DNA from: Bradyrhizobium sp.
Lineage (GTDB): Bacteria; Pseudomonadota; Alphaproteobacteria; Rhizobiales; Xanthobacteraceae
Assembly: GCF_022844465.1 (NCBI RefSeq)
Contig: NZ_JALHLP010000003.1
Location: 1-64,000, forward strand
Reading direction: 5' to 3'
Length of the DNA stretch: 64,000 bases
Within the stretch, counting starts at the first letter, position 1, and every line of letters starts with the position of its first letter. Under the pieces are notes generated by a model. It did not search any database. It was given only the letters and a program-made list of their open reading frames with translations, and was not told the origin of the DNA. A program made the translations under genes and the position numbers. This document shows positions 37,098-45,601 of the stretch, in pieces.

Positions 37098-37906
37098 GCG
37101 GCGCGCGCCGCGACGCGGGGGACCGGCACCGCCCGTCGCGAGAGATCGGTCCAGGTGATGATTTCGAACCGGCCGTCCTCGTGTTCGGCCAGCGCGGTGC
37201 AGCTTTCCACCCAGTCGCCGCAATTCATGTAGCGGATGCCGTGTTCGTCGCGGATGGCGGCGTAGTGGATGTGGCCGCAGATCACGCCGTCGGCGCCGTG
37301 CCGCCGCGCCTCGCCGGCCAGCGTCTGTTCGAATGCGCCGATGTAATTCACGGCGTTCTTGACCTTCTGCTTCGCCCATTGCGACAGCGACCAATAGGGT
37401 ACGCCGAACAAGCGCCGGAAGAAGTTGACCAGACGATTCATCTGAATGGCGAAATCATAGGCCTTGTCGCCGAGATGGGCGAGCCAACGCGCGTTCTGCA
37501 CCACGAGATCGAAGATGTCGCCGTGGATGACGAGATAGCGCTTGCCGTCGGCCCCTTCGTGAATGGTGTTTTCCACCACGTCGATGCCGCCGAAATGCGT
37601 GCCGTAATAGTTGCGCAGGAACTCGTCGTGATTTCCGGGCACATAGATGACCTTGGCGCCTTTGCGGGCCTTGCGCAGCATTTTCTGCACGAAGTCGTTG
37701 TGCGATTGCGGCCAGTACCAGCCGGATTTCAGCGCCCAGCCATCGACGATGTCGCCGACAAGATAGATGGTGTCGGCGTCGTGGCTCCTGAGGAAGTCCA
37801 GCAATCGGTCAGCTTGCGAGCCGCGGGCTCCGAGATGGACGTCGGAAATGAACAAGGTACGAAAGCGCCGCTCCGGGCTTTCTTCAATCAGGGAGCCACT
37901 ACCCAT
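37094..37906 (-). CDS. LpxH-like metallophosphoesterase
   Basis: A 270-residue calcineurin-type phosphoesterase with the five metal motifs: SDVHLG (22-26), VGDIVDGW, VPGNHDE, IHGDIFD and GHIH. Family labels often read UDP-2,3-diacylglucosamine diphosphatase (LpxH). Alphaproteobacteria generally use LpxI for that step, so this could be a different lipid-linked phosphatase. The start at MGSGSLIEE has AGGTG upstream. It is co-translated with the following glycosyltransferase, a pairing that supports a glycolipid pathway. Confidence 0.85.
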   Translation of the reverse strand: MGSGSLIEESPERRFRTLFISDVHLGARGSQADRLLDFLRSHDADTIYLVGDIVDGWALKSGWYWPQSHNDFVQKMLRKARKGAKVIYVPGNHDEFLRNYYGTHFGGIDVVENTIHEGADGKRYLVIHGDIFDLVVQNARWLAHLGDKAYDFAIQMNRLVNFFRRLFGVPYWSLSQWAKQKVKNAVNYIGAFEQTLAGEARRHGADGVICGHIHYAAIRDEHGIRYMNCGDWVESCTALAEHEDGRFEIITWTDLSRRAVPVPRVAARAA

Positions 37907-38081
37907 GCGACAGCACCTATTGCACTTGTGTGACAGGGCGATGACAACCCATGCGGCCATTGGCGTCGATAGAATCGGTCTTGCACCTTGACTGCAAATA
38001 GCAGCCCGATGCGACAACGAGGCGACATGGCGCGAACGCGGCTGTGAGGGTGGTTAAAATCGCGCCTTAACGAACCGCGCG

Positions 38082-38882
38082 TCAATAAAACCTGTGAAAA
38101 TGGTGAACGGGCCCGTGACCGCGCCCGACGCTGAAGCGGTCGGCGGCAGCGATTGCGGCGCTGACCCAGGCCTTGGCGCGAGCCACGGCGGTCGCCATTC
38201 CCTCGCCTTTGGCAAGCCCGGCCGCGATCGCCGACGACAGCGAGCAGCCGGTGCCGTGGGTGTTCCTGGTGGCAATGCGCGGCGCGGCCAGCACGACGGC
38301 GCCGTCGGCGTCGATCAGGTAATCGATACTCTCGGCGCCCTCGCCATGACCACCCTTGATCAGCACCACCTTGCAGCCCAACGCCAGCAACCGCCTGCCC
38401 TGATCCTTCACCTCGGCCTCCTCCCTCGCCACCGGTTCGTCGAGCAGGGCCGCGGCCTCGGGCAGGTTCGGCGTGATCACCGAGGCGCGCGGAATGAGTT
38501 TCGTCCGCAGCGCATCAACGGCTTCGGCCGCCAGCAGCCGATCGCCCGATGTTGCCACCATCACCGGATCCAGCACCACATGCTTCGGCGACCAGCGCGT
38601 CAGCCCGGCGACGATGGCGTCGATGCTCGCCGGCTGCGCCACCATGCCGATCTTGACCGCGCCGATGTCGAGATCAGAAAATACCGCGTCGATCTGCGCG
38701 GCGACGAATTCCGCCGGCACCTGATGAATGCCGCTGACGCCGGTGGTGTTCTGCGCGGTCAGCGCCGTAATCACGGACGCACCGTAGACGCCGAGCGCGG
38801 CAAATGTCTTGAGGTCTGCCTGGATGCCCGCCCCGCCGGAGGAATCGGAGCCGGCAATCGTGAGCGCGATCGGCGTCGTCAT
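38082..38882 (-). CDS. thiD: Hydroxymethylpyrimidine/phosphomethylpyrimidine kinase
   Basis: A 266-residue ThiD, which phosphorylates HMP and HMP-P in thiamine synthesis and salvage. The start IALTIAGSDSSGGAGIQADLK is the substrate loop, and NTHGTGCSLSSAIAAGLA is the anion-hole and catalytic motif of the PfkB-like fold. Length is normal. It stands alone: no thiC, thiE or thiM in the window, and I see no TPP riboswitch in the 180-base divergent gap upstream. The last residues HHFHRFY are unusual but harmless-looking. Confidence 0.93.
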   Translation of the reverse strand: MTTPIALTIAGSDSSGGAGIQADLKTFAALGVYGASVITALTAQNTTGVSGIHQVPAEFVAAQIDAVFSDLDIGAVKIGMVAQPASIDAIVAGLTRWSPKHVVLDPVMVATSGDRLLAAEAVDALRTKLIPRASVITPNLPEAAALLDEPVAREEAEVKDQGRRLLALGCKVVLIKGGHGEGAESIDYLIDADGAVVLAAPRIATRNTHGTGCSLSSAIAAGLAKGEGMATAVARAKAWVSAAIAAADRFSVGRGHGPVHHFHRFY

Positions 38883-39062
38883 GCTTGGCCTCGCGCTGAT
38901 CGTGGGATCGGGACCATCGGCTTTGTCACCGCGTTTTCGAGCAAATCGGAGGGCGGTTCGCGAGAGGAAACAAGAAACTAGCGCCCCCGGTCACGGGCAG
39001 CAAGCTTGCCATGCCCTGCGGTTTTTGGCCTATTGCGTCTGAGATGCCTGGAGACGACCGCC

Positions 39063-39308
39063 ATGGTTCCTTTCTTCGTCCAGTTCAAATGCAAGCTCGG
39101 CCAATCCTACGCCGTCGCCAACGCGCTGGCGGAAGCCGAGATCGCCTCGGAGATCTATTCCACCGCCGGCGACTACGACCTGCTGGTCAAGTTCTACGTC
39201 GACAACGACACCGACATCGGCCATTTCGTCAACGAGCGGGTTCAGGTGATTCCGGGCATCCAGGACACCCACACCATCATCACCTTCAAGGCGTTCGGCA
39301 CCGGTTAG
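39063..39308 (+). CDS. Free-standing Lrp/AsnC ligand-binding domain protein
   Basis: An 81-residue protein equal to the effector (RAM) domain of Lrp/AsnC regulators without any helix-turn-helix. The sheet-helix pattern is visible in MVPFFVQFKCKLGQS, AGDYDLLVKFYV and VIPGIQDTHTIITF. Such proteins form decameric rings and bind amino acids; some modulate full-length partners. GGAG is nine bases before the ATG. Upstream in-frame codons from 39006 are not family-like. Neighbours give no ligand clue. Confidence 0.86.
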   Translation: MVPFFVQFKCKLGQSYAVANALAEAEIASEIYSTAGDYDLLVKFYVDNDTDIGHFVNERVQVIPGIQDTHTIITFKAFGTG

Positions 39309-39495
39309 TCCAGCATGGCGGCCCAACGGCTTGCCATTGGCCCCCTCCACTCGTCAGGGATGCGGCCAAGGGCACGCTTTTGCCATGCGAGCATCTTGCT
39401 ATCGCCTTGATATTTTTCATTTCTGAACGGCGTCGCCAATCGGGGGCTCCGCAGCGGGGAGTTTTTCCGAGGGGGAATTAGTCGCGAGTACCACC

Positions 39496-40263
39496 ATGGG
39501 GACGTTATACGACCTGCTCGGAGCGCTTCCGAACGACGACGCCGACGCCCTGCGGGCTGCCTTCCGCAAGGCCGCCAAGGCTACCCATCCCGACCTTAAC
39601 CCCGGCAATCCCGAGGCCGCGCTGAGATTCAGGGAGTTGATGCGCGCCCACGACATCCTGACCGATGCCGAGCAACGCGCGACCTACGATCAACTGCTCG
39701 CCATTGCGCTTCAACCGCCCGTCGCGAAAACGACCAGCACCTACGAGGTCGTCGGCAGATTTGCCTCCAACACGATGGCCGCGACAATCATTTCAGCCGT
39801 GCTGGTCGGCGGTTACGTCCTGCTCGGCCTGTTTTCGAAACCACCCGGCGCCGCGGAGATCCCAACTGACGGGACGGTAGGCCGTGCCTACGGCATTGCG
39901 GCGGCGGCGCCTGGCGCCATCGCCAGAAACGACGCGCGCATGCAGCATGCTGGGGAGGCATCGGCCGGCGGCGCGGCCGTGGCAATCGAGGCGGACTCAA
40001 GGACCGGGGCAATCGGCCGCTTCGACCCGCTGGCGGGCTTCGCCGCCTACCATCTGGCCATTCAAGCCGCCTATTTCGATCGCGGCAGCGTGTTTTATCG
40101 GACGGGCGATCTCGACCGCCGGTTCACCGCCTTCACTCCCGTCAAACGCGTCTCGGATTCCCGAAAAAACAAGAACGCCACGCCAGCGCCGCCCAGGCCG
40201 CTGTCGATCCTGGCGCGCTTGCCGGAAAGGCGGAAACCCATCCCACCCGCCCTGACGCCCTGA
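39496..40263 (+). CDS. Membrane-anchored J-domain protein
   Basis: A 255-residue protein with an N-terminal J domain (about 1-68): YDLLGALPNDD, the intact HPD triad in ATHPDLNPGN and the DAEQRATYDQLL helix. One membrane segment follows (about 92-112, AATIISAVLVGGYVLLGLF). The rest is Ala-rich then basic and probably disordered. It could recruit DnaK to the inner membrane, with the J domain cytosolic. No DnaJ zinc or C-terminal peptide domain is present. Start by domain fit. Confidence 0.82.
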   Translation: MGTLYDLLGALPNDDADALRAAFRKAAKATHPDLNPGNPEAALRFRELMRAHDILTDAEQRATYDQLLAIALQPPVAKTTSTYEVVGRFASNTMAATIISAVLVGGYVLLGLFSKPPGAAEIPTDGTVGRAYGIAAAAPGAIARNDARMQHAGEASAGGAAVAIEADSRTGAIGRFDPLAGFAAYHLAIQAAYFDRGSVFYRTGDLDRRFTAFTPVKRVSDSRKNKNATPAPPRPLSILARLPERRKPIPPALTP

Positions 40264-40293
40264 TGGCGGGCGCCACGATCTTCAGCAGGATTC

Positions 40294-41223
40294 TCAACCG
40301 CTCTTTGCCCTTTTTGGCCGCGGCGGCCCCTCGATCGGCGGCAGCGATTTCAGATACTCGGCCATGCCGGCAAGGTCCTCAGCGGATAATTGCGACGTGT
40401 TCCGGATGACGCGCGCCATCGAGCCGCCGGCGGTGTCGCCCTCGGGCGTTTGCCCGGTTTCGAGGAAATAGGCGATATCCTTGACGCTCCATCCGGCAAG
40501 CGTTCCCTTCTGGGTGATGTTTGGCACCCAGCCCTCGCCTTCGGGATTGGGTCCGCCGGCCAGGCGCTGCGCCGCGACGATGCCGCCAAGGAAATTGCGC
40601 GGGCTGTGGCACTCCGCGCAATGGCCGAGGCCGTTGACGAGATAGGCGCCGCGATTCCAGGACGCCGAACGCGCGGCGTCAGGCGCATACGGCTTGCCGT
40701 CCACGAACAGCCATTTCCAGACGCCGACATTGCGGCGGATGTTGAAGGGAAACGGCACGTCGTGATCGCGCGCCTTGCCCCTCACCGGGGCCAGCGTCTT
40801 CAGATAGGCGAAGAGGTCGCGAACATCCGCGACTGTCGCGTGCTGGTAGGAGGCGTAGGGAAACGACGGGAAGTAATGCGCGCCCTGCGGCGAGGTCCCC
40901 TTCAGCACTGCGGTCACGAACTCGGCTTCGGTCCAGCGGCCGATGCCGTCATTCGGATCGGGCGAGATGTTGGGGGCGTAAAACGTCCCGAACGGCGAAG
41001 GCATCGCCAGTCCACCGCCTAGCTTGAGCCGATCGGGCTGGTTGGGGACGGCGTGGCAGGAGGCGCATCCACCCGCATTGAATGCAACGAGGCCGTTGGC
41101 GAGGTTGGGCGTGTGCGGCGCAAGCGAAGCCGGCGCAACCACCGCCGGGATCGTCAGCCACCAGAAAACCCCGAGGCCGGCAATGCCGGCCAATGCCATG
41201 GCAAGGAGGATTCGTCGCAGCAT
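40294..41223 (-). CDS. Diheme c-type cytochrome, membrane-anchored
   Basis: A 309-residue protein with one N-terminal helix (about 5-25, ILLAMALAGIAGLGVFWWL) and two heme sites: C53-x2-C56-H57 (CASCH) and C202-x2-C205-H206 (CAECH). The layout, with GTFYAPNISPDPNDGIGRWT and the second PNIT segment, matches the cytochrome subunits of membrane alcohol/aldehyde dehydrogenases and gluconate dehydrogenase. It works at the periplasmic face. GGAG lies eight bases before the ATG. It follows the cytochrome c' gene on the same strand but a terminator separates them. Confidence 0.88.
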   Translation of the reverse strand: MLRRILLAMALAGIAGLGVFWWLTIPAVVAPASLAPHTPNLANGLVAFNAGGCASCHAVPNQPDRLKLGGGLAMPSPFGTFYAPNISPDPNDGIGRWTEAEFVTAVLKGTSPQGAHYFPSFPYASYQHATVADVRDLFAYLKTLAPVRGKARDHDVPFPFNIRRNVGVWKWLFVDGKPYAPDAARSASWNRGAYLVNGLGHCAECHSPRNFLGGIVAAQRLAGGPNPEGEGWVPNITQKGTLAGWSVKDIAYFLETGQTPEGDTAGGSMARVIRNTSQLSAEDLAGMAEYLKSLPPIEGPPRPKRAKSG

Positions 41224-41443
41224 TGACGGCTCCGTCGTGAGGCGCCCCAACTGGAGCGGGATCGCGCGCTTCCCGAACGATCGCCAGCTCGGCAGCACCT
41301 GGTCCACCAAGCTTACACAAATTCCGGGGCGCTTAAGGCGAGATCGCGCAGGAAATCCATCAGACCATTGTTCACAAAAGAGATTCGCTCTGACGGCAAC
41401 ATCGATCCCGAACGCCGCGGCAGGTTCAGGAAGCTGATCCGGG

Positions 41444-41487
41444 ACGAAAAAAGAGGGTGGATGCACCAGGCATCCGCCCTCTTTCGT
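41444..41487 (-). terminator. Terminator after the cytochrome c' gene
   Basis: Long stem AAAGAGGGCGGATGC/GCATCCACCCTCTTT with one G-T type mismatch, five-base loop and TTTTTTCG on the minus strand. The arms extend further through CGAC/GTCG-like ends. Confidence 0.92.
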
Positions 41488-41502
41488 CGATCGGAAACTG
41501 GG

Positions 41503-41952
41503 TTAGCTGTTCTTGACGCGGTATGTCTCGTGACAGCTGCTGCATTCCTTGCCGATGACAGGCACGTTGGCCTTCAGCGAGTCGAGATCCTTGATCTTCG
41601 CCTTGGTCTCGGTCACCGCCTTGGCGAAGCTGGCGATCTTGGCCGCGAAGCCGGCCTTGTCTTCCCAGATCTTCGGCGAGGCGCTGAAGTCGCCCTCGGC
41701 CTTCAGGCCCTTGGTACTCTCCGGGAACATGGTCGGAAGCCTCTTGGCGGTATCCTCGAACTGCTTGAGCGCCTGATCGACGGCCGCCTGGTCATAGGGT
41801 TTCTCGCCCTTGACCATCGGGCTCAGCACCGCGCCCATCGCCCTGCCGGTCGCCTTCATGACGTCCTGGTCCTGCTTGACCTTATCCTGCTGGGCGATGC
41901 CTACGCCAACGCTCAGCAACAACGCTCCTGCGACCACCAAAATTCGCTTCAT
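41503..41952 (-). CDS. Cytochrome c-prime family protein
   Basis: A 149-residue exported protein: signal peptide MKRILVVAGALLLSVGVGIAQ, a four-helix part, and a single heme site C137-x2-C140-H141 (CSSCHETYR) near the C-terminus, the hallmark of cytochrome c' (PF01322). Cytochromes c' bind NO or CO and protect against nitrosative stress; others carry electrons. AGGGG precedes the ATG. A strong terminator follows. The coxL-like gene is 111 bases upstream on the same strand, so read-through is possible. Confidence 0.92.
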   Translation of the reverse strand: MKRILVVAGALLLSVGVGIAQQDKVKQDQDVMKATGRAMGAVLSPMVKGEKPYDQAAVDQALKQFEDTAKRLPTMFPESTKGLKAEGDFSASPKIWEDKAGFAAKIASFAKAVTETKAKIKDLDSLKANVPVIGKECSSCHETYRVKNS

Positions 41953-42063
41953 CCGGGAACCCCTTTTCTTGCCGTGACGCGTGCAGGCCCGCGACCGCCG
42001 CAAGCCTTGCCTGCTTTCTGCCAACACCGCAGGCGGGACTTCATTCCCCGCTTACGGAAAATA

Positions 42064-44373
42064 TCAGAGATTATGACGCTTCCTTGCCTCGCGGATTGCG
42101 ATCCAGACCCGTTCGGGTGTCGCCGGCATGTCGATATGATCGATCTTGTACTCTCGCCAAAGGCCCTCGACGATCGCGTTGACAATGGCGGGACAGGAGC
42201 CGATGGCGCCGGCCTCGCCCGCACCCTTGACGCCGAGCGGGTTGGTCGTACAGGGCACGTTGTGGGTTTCGAAGTGGAATGAGGGGCCGTCGGCGGCCCG
42301 TGGCAGCGCGTAATCCATGAAGGTGCCGGTGACGAGCTGGCCGTCGGCTGCGCTATAGACCGCCTGCTCCATCAAGGCCTGGCCGATCCCCTGCATCGCC
42401 CCGCCATGGACCTGGCCGGCGAGCAGCAGCGGATTGAGCGTCACGCCGAAATCATCAACGATGACATAATTGACGATCCTGATGATCCCGGTCGCGGGGT
42501 CGATCTCGACTTCGGCCAGATGGGTGCCGTTGGGGTAGGTGCCGTCGGCCTGGGTGAAGGTCGCGCTCGCATTCAGTTTCGACGGATCGACGCCGCGCCG
42601 CTTGGCCAGATCGGCAAAGCTGATCGAACGATCGGTGCCGGCGATGCGCACGACGCCGTTGCTGATCTCAAGGTCGCCGGCGCTGGTTTCCAGCGCTTCG
42701 GCGGCGATCTCCTTGAGCTTGTTGCCGAGCTCGCGGGTGGCGCGCTGGACGCTGACGCCGCCGGTCGGGATCGAAGCCGAACCGCCGGTGCCGAGGCCGG
42801 TCGCGATCTTGTCGGTGTCGCCCTGCAGCACATGGACGCGTTCCGGCGGCACCCCGAACTGCTCGGCGACGAGCTGGGCGTAGGCGGTCTGGTGGCCCTG
42901 CCCGGTCGACTGGGTGCCGATCAGAATGCTGATGTCGCCATTCGGATCGAGCGCGACATTGGCGGTTTCCTCGCCCATGGTGCCGCAGACCTCGACATAG
43001 CTCGCCATGCCGATGCCGCGCACCAGCCCGGCCTTCTTGGCCGCCTTGGCGCGCTTGGGGAATTCCTTCCAGTTGGCGACTTCCATCGCGCGCTTCATAT
43101 GCGCGGTGAAGTCCCCGGAATCATAGACCTTCCCGGTCGCGGTCTTGTACGGCATCGCCTTTGGCGGAATGAAATTCTTGCGCCGGATCGCATCCGGCGT
43201 CATCCCGAGTTTTCGAGCCGCCGCATCGACCAGCCGCTCGATCACGTAGGCCGCCTCTGGCCGGCCGGCGCCGCGATAGGCGTCAACCGGCACGGTGTGG
43301 GTGAACACGGTGCGGACGCGGCAGTGGAACGCCTGGAGATCATAAAGTCCGGGCAGCATGCCGGCGCCGCCGTAGGGAATGTAGGGCCCGAAGGTCGAGA
43401 GATAGGCGCCCATGTCGCCCATCAGGTCGACATCCATGCCGAGGAACTTGCCGTCCTCGGCCAGCGCCATCCTCGCAGTCGTGACATTGTCGCGCCCCTG
43501 GGCGTCGCCGGTAAAGTGCTCGGAGCGATCGGCGGTCCATTTGATGGTCTTGCGCAGCTTGCGCGCGGCGACCGCGATCAGCGCGTATTCGCGGTAGGGA
43601 AACAGCTTGGTGCCGAAGCCGCCGCCGACGTCTGGACAGATCACCCGCATCTTTTCCATCGGCATCTTCAGCACCATGCCGCACAGGATCTCGCGCAGGC
43701 GATGGCTGCCCTGGCTGCCGATGGTCAGCGTCAGGTGATCGCGCTTGGCGTCGTATTCGGCGACCGCGGCGCGGGTTTCCAGGAAGTTGGTGATCACGCG
43801 CGGATTGACGATCGACACTTCGGCGATCGCATGCGCGCTGGCGAAGGCGGCGTCTGCCGCCTTCTTGTCGCCGACCGAGACGTCGAACAGCACATTGCCG
43901 GGATGGTTGGGCCAGACCTGCGGCGCCCCCGGCTTGACGGCGTTGACGAGGCCGACCACGGCGGGCAGCGGCGTCCATTTCACCTCGATGGCCTCGATGG
44001 CGTCGCGGGCGTGGTCGATGCTGTCGGCGACGACGAAGGCGACGGCGTCGCCGACATGGCGAACCTCGTCCTTCGGCAGAATTGGATAGGGCGGCCCGGT
44101 GAACGGATCGACCTCAAGGTTGAAAAGGCATGGCAGATCGCCGAGCTCCCTGACGTCGTCGGCGGTCAGGACCGCGCCGACGCCGGGCATGCCGCGGGCC
44201 TTGCTGACGTTGATGGTGAACTTGGCGTGCGCATGCGGCGAGCGCAGCACCAGCGCATGCATGGCGGACGACGGCGAATGGTCGTCGGTATAGCGGCCCT
44301 TGCCGCGGATGAGCGCGTCGTCCTCCTTGCGAAGAACGCTTTGACCGACGCCGAATTTGATGGGAGCTGCCAT
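42064..44373 (-). CDS. Molybdenum hydroxylase large subunit (CoxL-like, form II)
   Basis: A 769-residue xanthine dehydrogenase/CO dehydrogenase family molybdopterin subunit. The loop DAYRGAGRPEAAY is the form II signature, not the AYxCSFR loop of true aerobic CO dehydrogenase. The base catalyst is E720 in GVKGAGEAGAIG, and cofactor motifs such as DVGGGFGTK and STGQGHQTAYAQLV are present. Form II proteins oxidise other substrates such as aldehydes or N-heterocycles. The FAD (CoxM) and 2Fe-2S (CoxS) subunits that normally sit beside it are missing from the neighbourhood. No Tat signal is visible. Confidence 0.9.
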   Translation of the reverse strand: MAAPIKFGVGQSVLRKEDDALIRGKGRYTDDHSPSSAMHALVLRSPHAHAKFTINVSKARGMPGVGAVLTADDVRELGDLPCLFNLEVDPFTGPPYPILPKDEVRHVGDAVAFVVADSIDHARDAIEAIEVKWTPLPAVVGLVNAVKPGAPQVWPNHPGNVLFDVSVGDKKAADAAFASAHAIAEVSIVNPRVITNFLETRAAVAEYDAKRDHLTLTIGSQGSHRLREILCGMVLKMPMEKMRVICPDVGGGFGTKLFPYREYALIAVAARKLRKTIKWTADRSEHFTGDAQGRDNVTTARMALAEDGKFLGMDVDLMGDMGAYLSTFGPYIPYGGAGMLPGLYDLQAFHCRVRTVFTHTVPVDAYRGAGRPEAAYVIERLVDAAARKLGMTPDAIRRKNFIPPKAMPYKTATGKVYDSGDFTAHMKRAMEVANWKEFPKRAKAAKKAGLVRGIGMASYVEVCGTMGEETANVALDPNGDISILIGTQSTGQGHQTAYAQLVAEQFGVPPERVHVLQGDTDKIATGLGTGGSASIPTGGVSVQRATRELGNKLKEIAAEALETSAGDLEISNGVVRIAGTDRSISFADLAKRRGVDPSKLNASATFTQADGTYPNGTHLAEVEIDPATGIIRIVNYVIVDDFGVTLNPLLLAGQVHGGAMQGIGQALMEQAVYSAADGQLVTGTFMDYALPRAADGPSFHFETHNVPCTTNPLGVKGAGEAGAIGSCPAIVNAIVEGLWREYKIDHIDMPATPERVWIAIREARKRHNL

Positions 44374-44502
44374 CTTGTCTCCATTTGCCGTGAGAAGCGC
44401 GCCATACTGGCCCGGTTCCCGCGCCAGCGCAAACCGCTTTCGGCTGTTAGCACGCAGCCCTGCGCGGACGCGTGGTCATCCGGCGAGCGCTTCGCTACTG
44501 CA

Positions 44503-44530
44503 CAAAAAAGCCCCGGACGATGCCGGGGCC
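44503..44530 (-). terminator. Terminator after the outer membrane protein gene
   Basis: Stem GCCCCGG/CCGGGGC (44510-44516 with 44523-44529), six-base loop, then TTTTTTG on the minus strand. Confidence 0.9.
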
Positions 44531-44572
44531 TTTGCGGGACGAAGATAGCCGTCCGGGATCGGTCCTTCGCGA

Positions 44573-45427
44573 CTATCGGCCGCCGATGGCGTAGTTCAGG
44601 CCGACCCGCAGCACATGGTCGTGAAAGCGCGAATCGACGTTGGCTCCGATCGCGGAAGCCGGCGCGAGGCTGAAGCTGCCGGCACGGAACGTATCGAAAT
44701 CCATGTAGAGATATTCGAGCTTGGCGCTCCAATCCTTGCTGATCTTGCCTTCGACGCCGGCGCCGGCGGTCCAGCCGAAGCGCACGTCGGAGGTCGAGCC
44801 GATGGAAGCGACTGCCACAGCACCCGGGGTGAAGCCGGCGAGCGCGCCGGTGGTCTTGATCGAGCCATAGGCCAGACCGCCGGTGCCGTAGAACAGCACC
44901 CGTGGTGTCGCGAGCACGCCGACGCGGCCGCGCACGGTGCCGAACCACTCCAGGTGCTGATCGAGGGCCAGGGTGGTCCCGGCGGCGCCAGCCGGCAGGA
45001 ACGTCAATCCGGGAAGACAGACACCGCCGTTGCCCGCTCCAGCGCAACGATAGCCGGTCCCGCCCTTCTCATCGGACCACTGCGCGTCCGCTTCGAGGCC
45101 GAACACCCAGTTGTTGGCTTGCCAGTTGTAACCGATCTGGCCGCCGGCAATGGCGCCGTCCATGTTGAAGCCGGCGCTGGTGATCGAGCCCGCCGGCGGC
45201 GCGATCGGCAATCCGGTGGCCGTGCTGAAGTAGGAGACGTCCGAGTTGGAACGGCCCCAGCTGTAACCGGCGTTGCCACCGACATAGAAGCCGCCCCAGT
45301 TCCAGACCTCGACCATCGGCGGCGCCTTGGTGTAGCGCGGCGCCATATCCGCGGCGCTCGCTGCGGAAGTCGCCGCCAAAGCCACCAGTGCCGACGCTGC
45401 GATTGCCTTGAAAAACGGATTGCGCAT
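44573..45427 (-). CDS. Outer membrane beta-barrel protein (Omp25/RopB-like)
   Basis: A 284-residue protein with a cleavable signal (AIAASALVALAATSAASAA) and an eight-strand OmpA/Omp25-type barrel. WNWGGFYVGGNAGYSWGRS is the family opening, repeated GGQIGYNWQANNWVFGLEAD and GRVGVLATPRVLFYGTGGLAY are strands, and the last strand ends HVLRVGLNYAIGGR; the final residue is not aromatic as usual for such barrels. Two cysteines in YRCAGAGNGGVCLPG may form a disulfide in a surface loop. A strong terminator and a 174-base upstream region suit a highly expressed single gene. Confidence 0.9.
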   Translation of the reverse strand: MRNPFFKAIAASALVALAATSAASAADMAPRYTKAPPMVEVWNWGGFYVGGNAGYSWGRSNSDVSYFSTATGLPIAPPAGSITSAGFNMDGAIAGGQIGYNWQANNWVFGLEADAQWSDEKGGTGYRCAGAGNGGVCLPGLTFLPAGAAGTTLALDQHLEWFGTVRGRVGVLATPRVLFYGTGGLAYGSIKTTGALAGFTPGAVAVASIGSTSDVRFGWTAGAGVEGKISKDWSAKLEYLYMDFDTFRAGSFSLAPASAIGANVDSRFHDHVLRVGLNYAIGGR

Positions 45428-45601
45428 GGGAGCCCCTCTGAAAACTTTTGGCTGAATCTCCGATGGAACCCTAATGCGGATTCGTCCTGCGATCAGGTGC
45501 CATTTCCATCGCGGGTGGCGTTTTCGGCCGCTTGTTGCAAATATGCCCCAATGCGGCCAGCGCAGCGCCCCAAAGACATTTCATCGCGTATCAGCAGATA
45601 C

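Noticed and set aside
38883..39062. TPP riboswitch before thiD
   Set aside because: I saw no CTGAGA-type thi-box or matching stems in the leader.
42064..44373. True aerobic CO dehydrogenase CoxL
   Set aside because: The active-site loop is AYRGAGR (form II) and not AYxCSFR, and CoxM/CoxS are missing.
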